DNA of 64,000 nt. Origin: Alligator mississippiensis. Taxonomy: Eukaryota > Chordata > Crocodylia > Alligatoridae. Shown here piece after piece: positions 45,601 through 57,600 of the stretch; the first letter of the stretch is position 1; every line of letters starts with the position of its first letter. The position numbers and the translations under genes were made by a program. The notes under the pieces are model-generated. The model was not told the origin of the DNA. It did no database searches and saw nothing but the letters and a program-made list of their open reading frames with translations. The stretch is from positions 68,896,716-68,960,715 of the forward strand of contig NC_081831.1 of assembly GCF_030867095.1 (NCBI RefSeq), in the 5' to 3' direction.

Positions 45601-48600
45601 ACTTCAGCCTTTTCCTGCCAGGCGGAGCTGGAAGATGCTGAATTACCCACCCCCAGTGCCACACGCTTGGTGTGTCCAGCAAGGCCCCAGGCGGCAGGAG
45701 CACTCTCTTCCTGGCCCTCTGGGTCGTGATGCCCGGGGGCTTGGGCCTGGCTGTGCGAGCCCCGTGCCGAAAAGCACCCGGGCTGTCCTTGGCACGCGCC
45801 AATTAAAAGCTCGGAGGAGGTCCCGACTCACTGAAGCAGCGGCGGTTTTGCTCCCAGCCGTTGCCTGGGATGGAGATGCCCAACCCGCTGGTGTAAATGT
45901 GGAGCAGGCCTCTGCTGTCTAGCCCCGCGCCAGCACAAGTGGCTCGCTGCAGGGTAACGTTACCCCGCGGAGCTGAGGTTACACCTGCCAAGTGTATTTT
46001 TGGGTTTAGCGCTACTCCCTCTCCTCCCGGGGTAGCCCCAGGCTCCGCTGCTACCTGGCAGCAATGAGCTTGAATAGTCCCTACTCCAGGCACCTCCTTC
46101 TGCAGGGCTAATTTCTCTCTGCACCAGACCCTAGTATAACCATCTGTCGGTGTACAGACAGACCTGGGAAACGGGTGTAAATGCAGGTGGTATATTGACA
46201 GCCTTTGTTGTTGATGTGACTCTTTCACTGTAGGACCTACCAATTGCAGTTTCCCACTAGAACGACATCCTTCCCTCGGCCTGAGGCTAACAAGTTTGCC
46301 ATCTCTGGTTTAGTAAAGATAGACAGGGAAAGTGTTGTTGATCTCTGTAATCTCTTAAGCCAGTGGGAAACAACCTTTTTGACAGACCTGCCACACATCA
46401 GTTCCACAACCACCCTGAGAGCCGCTCCGCTCCCACTCCCATTCCCCTCCCTGATCTGCTGCTCTGCTTTCTGCACCTGCCCTGTCTACTGCTGTGCTAT
46501 CCCCTCCCCAGCATGGTGCGGGCCTAACGCGGAGGCTGCCTGAGCCACTTGTGCTGCAGGTTGGCTGCTCTTGCCTTAAGCTATATCATTTAAGTTATGA
46601 AACATTTGGACAAACCTATATATCATGAAATGCTTAGACTACCTGAGGACTCCCAGTATATTCTCAAGAGGCATAGCTGACAAAACGAAATGCCCCTAAT
46701 GTAGAGTCAGCTGATTAAGTTCTGTGAACAAAATAATCTATGTCAGCAAAAACATCTCTGTTAGGGGTTTTTTCATGTATAGATGTGTCTAAAACCAAAA
46801 TTGCATCACTTAACTGCCTTGTTATACTGACAAGTATTTCTAGCGAAGATCTGATCTAAGCAAAAAAGTATATTCTACGTAGTTGAATAAAAGTTCACGT
46901 GTAACTGACTGGTGTACAAGGAAGTATCTGTATCCCTATAATCTAGATCTGCAAATAAAATAAAAATTCATATATCTTGTAATATTACCCAGACGTAAGG
47001 ATAAGTGTGAGCACACTTTAGCTGTCCACCTGCCTTTTGACTGCTGCTTTCCCTTCCTTGTTTCTGGTACAGTTGAAGGGAATACAGATGGCTATAAAGG
47101 AGACCGTTACAGCTACTATGAAATTAGCCAGAGTACAATCACAGTCAAAAGTTTAGGTAAAACATGCTATACATTTAAGCAGATCATGCACTGAACTCAT
47201 ATGCAGATAACCAGCAATATTTAACAAGCAATAGGCAGTGAATTGGGACTGACCTTGTGCTATTCAACTAAACAAATTTATATGCATACATAGTAAGGGG
47301 AGTATTCCCTATACCCGTGTCGGGCAGTTATTTTGGGTGGAGGGCTGCTTACTGAGTTTTGACAAGTCATTGAGGGCCGCATGACAGGCAGCCAGGGGTA
47401 GATAAATATTAATTTTCTAAATTTTTTAGGGGCCCCACGGACTGGATAGAATAGCCTGGTGGGCTGCATCTGGCCCACGGGCTGTATTTTGCCCACCCCT
47501 GCCCTATTCCATGTCTGCTATAAATGGAACTTTCAGCTCTTGTTTTGTGATTTTTTTCCTTCATGAGGCAAAGGAGCTGTTCATTAGGGGTGTGCGAAAT
47601 TGGCTGTATTTGATTCAGATTAGGCCCAAATCGGGGACAGTGATTCGATTAATTGATTTGGATCACTGTCCGGATTCGATTTTGCCGAATCAGAATCTGA
47701 AGATTCGATGCTGATTCGAAGAATCGGCAATTCAGCCACAGACACAGCTTTAAATGTTTTTTTACATACCTCGAGGTACCAGGTGCGGCTTGTGAATGCT
47801 GCAGTGGTGGAGTGGATGGAGTGTCCCACAGGAGTGCAGGGGGGCCCCCCACGTGCTTGGCAGTGAATCTGGAAGTGGACCGGAAGTACTTCTAGGTCCG
47901 CTGGGGAGTGCGCTGGGGGTCCCCTGTACACCCCCCAGCTCAGTGATCAGCTGTGGGGGGGGACCTTGGGTGCCCCCCCAGACCCAGGAGGCACCAGGCG
48001 CTGAGCTGGGGGGGCGTGTGGGGGCCCGCCAGTGTGCTCCCTGGCAGACCCGAAAGTGTACTGGAAGTGCTTCTTGTTCACTTCTGGGTCTGCTGCCAAT
48101 CATGCCGGGGAGCCCCCCACACTCCATGTGCCCCAGCATCTCAGCATTCACGAGCTTCCTGATACCTTGAATTATGTAGAAAAAACATTTAAAGGTGTGT
48201 CTACGTCCGAATCTCCAAATCTTTCCAAATCTCCCTGAATTGATTTGGAAGGTTCCAGTTCGATTCGGAGAGATTAAAGGTTTTCCTGCTTCAATTTGGA
48301 TACGGAGATTCGGCCACCAAATTGGGCTGCATCTCCGCTAAATCGAATCAGGGACTGAAGCTTTGCACAGTGCTACTGTTCATTACTGTCTATAGGGGAC
48401 TGGATAGCAGTAGGGAAACTAAAATATGCTTTGTAAAGGTCTGTCTGTACCTAAAATCTAATTAAAGTAGGGTGTGAAGTACAATAGCTGTCAAAAACAG
48501 CTTGGTTTTGAAATTAAAAAAAAATCCTTTTTTGTTTACCTTACCGCATGAGATGGGTTATTAAGGAATAATTATTTCTGAATAACTATTTGTGGACAAG

Positions 48601-51600
48601 TCTTCAAGTATAATTCTGCTGCCTGGGAAAGTTGAGTCACAGCAGAGGCAGGTGCTGGAACCATCTGTCTTCAGACTTGGGAAGACTGTGTTCCATCACA
48701 TTATGTGATATGTTCTTTTTACAGTCATAAGGACTAAAAACTGTCGTCCCAGAATGGAAAGAATTCAAATTTCTAGTAATAAATGTCCTATTTGTCACAG
48801 GCAGACAGACCGGGAGTTTTCTGATCACTTGCATTTACCTACTTAATTGCTTACAGAAGAGTTGCAGGCAACATTTGATTGTTGGCTGCTGCCACAGCCA
48901 GCCATCACTTCTCTTTAAGGAGAGATACTGGTGCCTCTGTAACAAGGAGATTGCATCCAGTATTAGTGTTGACAGTGGTCCTTTTTTACAAAGAAGTTTC
49001 ATAGGGATGTATTCCATTACTAGGGAAAGTGTACGTGTGTATTGCACACACATACGTTTGCATTTTGCATCTTAATAAACCAATCCTATTTTAACATCTG
49101 TTTTAAATAAGCTGTCACAACTCAGTTATTTTACCACAGATGAGTGTTCAAGATGACTCATTTGTAACACTTTTTATATGGACCCAAATTCAAATATTTA
49201 TGAAGTAGCATTTAGATCAGTTCTCAAGAGCATATACCTATGGCACTCTGTAGTGCTGGGGTTTCTTATGAGGTTGGTAAAAAGTAAGCTGGGATGCTGC
49301 ATTCATGCCCAACTGAACAGGATACCTCTCGCTTAAATGCTATGATTCTTTCACTTGTCTGTCTTTAAAAAAAAAAAAATCATTAATAAAAAAAAGCATG
49401 TGCATCTTCAGCCAGGTAGGACCCCATTATGTAACGTACTGTACAGATGGGGAAGCTCTTTGGAAGGATGCAGTCTTTTCCAAAAATGTCATTTTTGAAG
49501 TTGTAAATTAGAATTTTTAAATAAATGGCTTTTGAGGGAGGCTCTTTCACTCCAGGAGCAAGACACGTACATGCATACGTCCCATGGAGATTGCTGCACA
49601 GAGGGAGTCTATGAAGTATAATCTGTCTCAACAGGCAAATGACTGAGAGCAATTTAATCTGCATCTCCAGATGATTTTGTGTTTTGTCTAGAGGGGAAGA
49701 ACATAATCTAGAGGCTAAAATTTAAACAGTTAGCAAATACACTTAACCTTTTTAAAATTAGAACTTTTTCTATGGACAAGCAAGGCATACCTCAGTCCCA
49801 GCCCTTTATTTCCTATCCCAAGATATACGAGGAGATACACTGGAAGGAATAAGACTAATTCTTGGATTTAGATTTTATTTTTTCTTATCTGCTCTTTATT
49901 TCTTCATGTATTTCAGACTGATTTTGGTGAATTAATATGCATTTGTTTTTTAATACATATTTCACATTATTTGAGATTTGGTTAATTTTTTTGAAAACTA
50001 ATTCTGCTACTCTTTGTGCGAACTTTTTCAGTTTGACAATTTTCCTGCTTCAATATGTCATTAATATAATGTTAATAAAATGTTAAAACTTTGATTTCCA
50101 GAAAAATGATCCTCCTTTTCAACTCAAACTTCCTCCGAAGGCAGCTAGACCTGAAAAAGAAATTGATCCAGAATATGAAGAGAAGATGGTAAGTGTGTTG
50201 TTACAGCATAGTGGATGATTTACGTTTTGGCAGCCTTTAAAAAAAAATCTAAATGGAGACAATGGGAGGAAACAAGAAGGTACTGCAGACAGGATATGGA
50301 AGGGAGGGAAAGAAAATGGAACAAGGATAGTAATATTAATACAAATAGCTATAACTTATTCTCAGAATACATTTGTAAATAATGTATGTTCGGGGAAATT
50401 TTCAAAGCAAGGGGATAACTCTGTCATGAAATGTAGTTTGCCTAGGAGTTGGGATATATTTTGCAAGTCTGAAACAGGTGAGAACTAATGATTGTGCACA
50501 TGGACTTATAGCCTCTAAGGATTTTTTAAAAGGAAGCTGGGATGCACAAGGTGGTATCCTGAGGGTGTTGTGACATTGTAAGAAACATGGGCCTGTCTCA
50601 TTACACTGATGTGGATATCTAAAATCTAACAAGAACAGAGATGGAAGACAAAATATTGTATGGTTTTAAAAGAAGACAGGACCTGGAAAAGCAAAGCAAA
50701 CTAGGCTTGGGAGACCCTAAAAAAAGGCAGTAATATTTTTGTGATCTGGGCTCATGCATACAATACTGTGCAGTGATCAGAATGTGGGGAAAGAGCCTTA
50801 TAGATCTGTATGATATAAGGCACATGCTGATAGTTTGCACTACCTAAATGAGAGAAAAATCGTAACTTTTGGAACACCTCACAAAATCATATTGCCAGTA
50901 AGATCTATTTAGGACCCATTTTAAGGGAAGAAGTAGCATTGGACAGAGAAAGTAATAGTAATCACTGATATAGTACTTCTTTGCTTATTACTGAGGGTTT
51001 TGATACCATCTTAAGTGGCCTTAAACTAGCTGGGGAGAAAGCTGTGGACAAATGACAGACAGCCCTAAGTTACAAAAACCCTGTACATTCAGCAGCAAAC
51101 TTGCCTCAGAATTAAGTGGTAGTAAATTTAATACTTATGTAGAATAGATTTGTTTATCTGTAATCCTCTGGGGTCATGAAGCTTGCTCAGTTAAGTCAGG
51201 TGTGAAGATTCAGTTTTTTCCCCTCTATTAGCTACCTTAACATCTGCCTGCCTTCCCAGCAGCATGTTTGTTTCTGCCTGCTGCTCCACCAGTTAAAAAT
51301 TCAAGGAGGTCTTTGACCTCATGTTTCTATCATTCCCTGGGGAGGAGTTGAGCTTGAGTTCACAAAACCCACCATTATCATGATGCATACAGTGCCAAAT
51401 GGCTGCCCATATCTATTGGTGAGACAGCTCCCACTGAAGGATGAAGGCAGAGGACTTCAAATGCTGCTGCAGATGTGTGAAGCACACCAACTGCTGCTTC
51501 ATTGCCAGCAGACTATGTGCCTGATTTGTGATGAGCAACTTGAGATCCTTGCCAAGGACAGCAGCATCAAGCCATGCTGTATGTCAGCAGAGAAGAGGAG

Positions 51601-54600
51601 GTCTAGGCTGTGAACATCAAGGCTTTCGCTTCAAATGAGAACCTTTTTGACTTCCTATCCACTGATCCAGCTTGGATGAAACTGACTGGTCAATCATAGT
51701 TACCTGCATTGCTGCCAGCTGTTGGCTAGCCCGTCCCTTGAAAATCATTGTATCAGAGCCCCTTTGCCTTGGATACCATCCAGGCAGGTAAGTGAAGATG
51801 TAATGCCACTACAGACTTCCACCCCACAAAGTGGTCCCTGAGATTAGATGGCTGACAGGTTGCCACTAGTGCCCTACTTCCAGGTGCCCCAACCTCCAAG
51901 AAGTACATTTAATATTTGGCTGCAAGCAAAAACCAAACAAAAAGTTCTAGCAGCTTGCATTTATTTCAACAGGGCTGTGTTGTGCCCTCTGCCAGGCCCG
52001 AATTTCCACTGACTGCCCCCTGTAACTTTTCTGTTGCATGGCAGGTCTGGAAACCAGGGCTTCCCCTTCTCCACTTTGGCTGCCAACAAAAACAAATTCA
52101 GTGGTAGCTATCAATTTATTTTGACAGAGCCCAGTCCCACCCATCCATCGTGCTCAAAATTTTAATTTGGGGGCAAAAACCTCTGTCTGGTGATCACTTT
52201 GGGTAATAGGTGTTGATCATAAGTCAGATGTGTACCTGCTTGGGCAGATAGGTAATCTTTTCAGTTAGTGCTTAAGCCAAGCCTTCCTGTTGCCAGGTGT
52301 AACAGGGCATCTGTGGTGCCTGTTACTTTAAGAGAAGGCAGCTGCTATTTAGAGAGCCACACCTGTGGGAGGTTGCCTGTTAGGAGCTCCAAAAGAGTAG
52401 GGGGGCAGGGTTGAGAGCCATTAGCCTCTATTGCAGAGCTAACAACTCTGCCATAATACAGCTAGGGGAAACCCTTGCAAGTAAGCAAAACACTGTTGCA
52501 ACAGCTAGGCAGTCATACAAAGCTGCCACAGAGTTAAATCTGAAAGCCCAATTAAGGGACACCTGTAGCCCACCCATAAGGCAGCTGGTGTCCTGGGGTG
52601 GGAGCACATATGAGCCAGGAAGTCTCTCATAATGTGAGAATTGATTGGGATCACTGGGGTCCAACAGGGATCTGTGAGTGTGAAGGTTGACCAAGACTTG
52701 CTGTAGGTTGACTAAAGCTCTAGGACTCTGGGGCAGCCTTCTTTTTTTCTAAACAATATTTCCAGCAAGGCATGGCAAGCGAGAATGAAGAGGGAGTATA
52801 CACAGAGAGCCAGAGTAGGGCAGGATTCATGAGGCCACCAGGGGGTGTTGCAGCCACCTCTGGGATCTGTCTCTGTTACACCAGGAAATACTGTTTTTAT
52901 ATTTGTTCTACAGTACCTGGCAGTCTCAATATATTTCTCCAGGAACTGTGGAGACCATCCTGAGAAACAGCTATAATATGTATCTAGCAAGGCACCCTTT
53001 TGCTTTCATAGACAAGTATCTGCTTCCCCTTTGTTACATCATATGGACTAGTGTTATGTTCTCCACAGAAAACCCAGAGAGTGTTTGGGAATATTGGACC
53101 TTAGTGTTATACTATCTGTCTGCACTCTTCCCCCATGCCCCACAGCCGCAGCCTTGTACAATACTACAGTAGCATGTATACCAAGCAGTGCAGTAGCCTC
53201 TTTTTGCAGTTTCCAGGTGCTTGACCACTGAAACAACAGGTCAGAAGGAACAGCCAGGCATAGGTACTATTGTCAGGTTGTCCCAAGACTAGGCAAAGGC
53301 TCTGGTAATTGCATCCTGGAAATTACAGGGAGGCTAGGGAGTTAATTCTGAAGCTAAGGATGGAACAATGACTACTTGTACATGTCTTGCCTTCTAGGTT
53401 CTGAATCTGCAGCTTTGGGACTTCAAGGTCTTTACTGCAGACAGTGGCTTGTCCTCTGACAAACCTGAGGAAGAGGAAGAAAACAGAGGGTGGGGAAACA
53501 GGGATAGGCGAAAGAATACTTGGGTAGCTGGTGATCTTGCTGGAGAGGAATGACACTCCTCCAGCACATCAGGATCTGGTGACAAAGGGCATTGTCTGTG
53601 CCAGAAGGAATACCACAGCAATGTGGAAAAGTGACCGTGGCAAGAGAAATGCTGAACCTGCTGTGGAAATAGGCATGGGAGATGCAGTGCACCCTGTTGT
53701 GCCAGAGTGCATGGATGGAAGTCCTTTCTAGTTTTCTTTCCTGACTCTTGTGTTTTTTCTTTGTTTGTGTAGCATCTTCCACACTTCAGGGAGCCAGCCA
53801 ATGTCTTGTGGCCCCTTGATGCTACCTCCTGGGAGCAGCAGTTTCTCAGGGATAAGGGAGAACAGATTTTTCTAGGGACTAAGACCCTCTGATCCACTAA
53901 GTCTGGCTGTGGGCTGGATGCTATGGCATTTTGCTTTTTGTGGTTTAGAGCTGTGCATCTGTATAGTCTTCCTTGGGACTTGGAACCAACCCCTGGGACA
54001 TAAGGGACATTCTCATATGTATGTATCCTGTCTCCCCCTCTGTTAAATGCATGCAGTTACCCCTCTCAACCCTATTCTTTTTATCGAGAACTTTTTGATT
54101 TCTCATTGCAATGCTTGTTTCATTTGTTGTTAAATAAAACCAAACTTTGTTTATTTGCTGAGCTTTATTATTGCTGTCCCTGTTTTCTGTTTTGGTATAT
54201 GTAAAGGTTACTTTATGTCTGCTCCCCCTACTCCTGATTCAAGTAGGTAGCTAAGGTACCTGAATGAGAGAGCTTTGGTGCTTGTTATGGTTCAGCAGCA
54301 ACAGTTAGTCAATCGTCTGAGAGAGCTGCTTGGTCTCTACTACCCTCCCCTTGCCCAGTGACGTGCCTTTTACCTTGCAGTTAGGCAGGATGCAGTACGG
54401 CAGCATTTGGGAAAGTGATGGTTGGATGCATCTGTCTGAATGCTTAGCGTTCTCCACCAGGCCTTAGGGGCACTTTTACTTGTGCTCTGGGGGTGGGGAC
54501 GGTGGTGCTTTAATTAGAGCGGCTCTGAGAGCCACTCTAATTAAAGCGCCGCAGCATCTTCTGTATCAGCATCCCCATGCTTAAGAATGGTGGCTGGGGC

Positions 54601-57600
54601 ACTTGAACTAAAGCTCATTGAACAAATGTTAGTTCAGGTGCGTCTGGCACCATTTTTAAGCACGGGGATGCTGATACATGAGATGAAGACTGTTGGAACA
54701 TGGTAATTACCATGCTTCAGCAGACTCAATCAAATCTGTTTCAACGTGTTATAGTGTGTTGGAGCAGACTCCACACTTTTGTATATCTTAGGGCCCCCTA
54801 GGTGCCCTAAGATATATTCCATTGTCACCTTACAGCTGGGAAGAGCAGGTAGGCTGGGCTTGCTGATCACCTTAGGGTGGGGTCACTTTTTGGTCCCTTC
54901 TCTGGAAGTGGTGTTGGCAAACGCTTATCAGGGAGTCAAGGGAGAGCTTATGGAAGACACTTCTATGTACCATTCAGCATGTAATCCAGAAGTTATGCAT
55001 GAATGTCCAATGGTGATTTCCCCAGAGCCTGTAATACAATTGAGAAACAGCCCTGTCTCTTAATAAGCAGTGATTTATGGTGGAGTGGGACAAAGGATCA
55101 GGTGTTTGTTCTGTTGAGCACAGAGAAGTGATTGGGGATATCTAAACAGATGAATAAGTTGATCGTTGCTTTGGGTTTGGAGAACCTCCGAAAATGCAAG
55201 GCATATATCTACTTTGTCACCCTTCAGACCTCACAAATGACACAAGCAGTAGATTGGGCCATGACCAACTAAAATGGAAGGAGCAAGGGATAGTCAGGGG
55301 TTGCCAGTTTCTAGACCGCAATCATGCCCTGTTTCTTCATGCTTGAAGAGACTTGTATGTTGGTGCTCCCAGCTTCATTTGGTGTCAATTCTACTTAGAT
55401 CCTGGGAAATGTAGTCTTTCTCATTATAAAGGTCTGTCTCCACCACGATCGTCCCATGGCTATTAACTACCCTCTCTTACCACTCTGCCTTTCTTTCACA
55501 CCTGAACTAATACTATGCCGTTTAGAGGTGGTTGGAAGGCAGGGCTTTCCAGCTTTATATGTATCCAGCTTTTCTTTTTTCCTCCATCAACCCACAGTCA
55601 CTTGCTGAGGGTATGCCACACAGTTCCACCATATGCTTTGTGAGAACTTTGGATGTTGTAGCCTGTTTTCCATGACTGCATCATTTTGCCCAGCTAGGTA
55701 TTCAAGCTAGGAAGGATTATCAGGTGATTGTGGATTTGGCATTGCAGTGTCATATAGGTTGTTACAAGGACCTGACAATAGTATGTTCAGTAAGTGGAGG
55801 AATTTGAAGTTGGAGGTATCCATTCCACACGGGCATTGTGAGATGACTGTGGCACCCTTGGCTGCTTCTTTCTGCCTAGCTTGTGAACAGCAGAAGTGAA
55901 GGCTTGAGATTTTCCAGCAGGCCTTCTGTAATTTCCTGGAAGACTACAGAAGCAGGGCTGTAACTGCCTGGTACTGTGCTCTGGGCAGTCCTCTTCTCCC
56001 TTCATCAGCTCCCATTTCCTCCTGTGGTAGCACGAATGGCAAAGCAAGTAATCGTGGCATGCAATGCTGGAGTAGTGATTGGAGACTTCCTGTGCCTGTG
56101 GGAAATGACAGCTGTTTTGCCACTGATGCATGTTTCAAGTAGCCAAAAAACACTGGTATGTGGTGGTTTAAAAAAAAAAAGTGACATTTCCTTTAGCAGC
56201 AGAAAATCTCAGTTTGGAACTATGGTTCCCAGAGTATCCATAACTGAAACCTATCTTCCTGGCTCACTAACGCATTCTCCTGCACTGCTGCTGCTTTGCT
56301 GTCCCTGCTGCCCAAGCCAGAACTTCTGCAGGGTGTGGGAGAAGTGGGGAATGGGAGACAGGAGGGGTGAGACACCATCTTAGCTTCCTGCTGGGGGCTC
56401 TTCTTTAGGCCTTTTGGTTCATGTCCTGCTCACCCACCTATCTTTACACTAGTACACAAAGGACTCTTGGGACCTCCTCCTGAATGCTGCTTATTTTAAG
56501 TGTGCTCCTTTATATAATATATAACATTTTTCATTGACGCTCTTCCACATAATGGTATTGCATGAAGTCATGGTGGAATCTAAGGAAAATGTCAAACGCC
56601 CTGAGATCAGGGGAAGAACTTTGCTACCAGAAGGTTTAATTTCTTATAAATAATAAACCCTGTGAGTAGTGCTTCCATTTTCAAGGATAGATGACCTAGA
56701 TCCTATTTAGCAGATTCTAGATACAGGATTCAATGCTTGTGTAATGCAGTAGAGCTTTGATGGTACTTTTTAGGCCGCACTCCCTCTCGCGTGCAAAACG
56801 GTGTGAGTCAATCTTGTGACCCTTAGGTCAGGAACTGCAGGGGTGCCTTTAATATATAATATTTCATCCACACTTCTGACCCTGTGGTGCTTTTTTTTCT
56901 TTTCTTAAATTATCTTTGGACTAGAAGTAGTCGTCATCTAAGTTCACTTGCCCAATCAGGTAAGGTTAATGCACTAGACATGTCAATATTGTGCAGCTTA
57001 TTTTCCTCTGCTGGCCTGATTGGCCACGTAAAGGTGTGTGTGTGTAGCCATAGTCCTAAGTCTTCCTGGACCCTTTTGGGGCTCCATATACCCCCAGTAG
57101 ATAGGGAGGAATTAGTTTGGCTCCTAAGCACTGAGGTAAATATTTTATTTGGTTTTTATGTAGGCTGTACATCTTGAGGAAGAGTATCTGTGGCCTTCTC
57201 CTCCCCTCTCCGTCCTTCACTGTACACCTTTTTTGTCTCTTATTTAGTCAATGTTTTTAGCTTTATTAGAAGTTTATGCCTTTACTTTTAGGGCATGTTT
57301 AATAGCAATACTTTTTTTTTACTCCCAGCACTATTTTGAGATATCATACTACGGGATAAATTTTAGGGATAGATTTTAGTTTTTAGGTTTTTTGAGACTG
57401 CGAGCAAAAGTTGCTACCGTTTTTTTGATTTCAGGGAGAGCTGATCCTTGAGACCTCCAGATGGTCATGGTAATAGCCCTGGTGTCTTGAACTAGATTTG
57501 AATTGGCAAAGAGTCTGTATTCTATTCTCTGTGAAGATGCATTGGATTAGAGAGAGAAGAATGTGTAGGCATAAGCATTTGCTGCAATATGCTTCATTTT

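Noticed and set aside
44883..45662. 259-codon minus-strand open frame across the SMARCA1 CpG island
   Set aside because: Arg/Pro/Ala-rich composition from GC-rich DNA, no domain, and antisense to a proven exon.
51380..51613. Alternative SMARCA1 exon in intron 2
   Set aside because: No acceptor/donor pair in frame and no counterpart in the known family.
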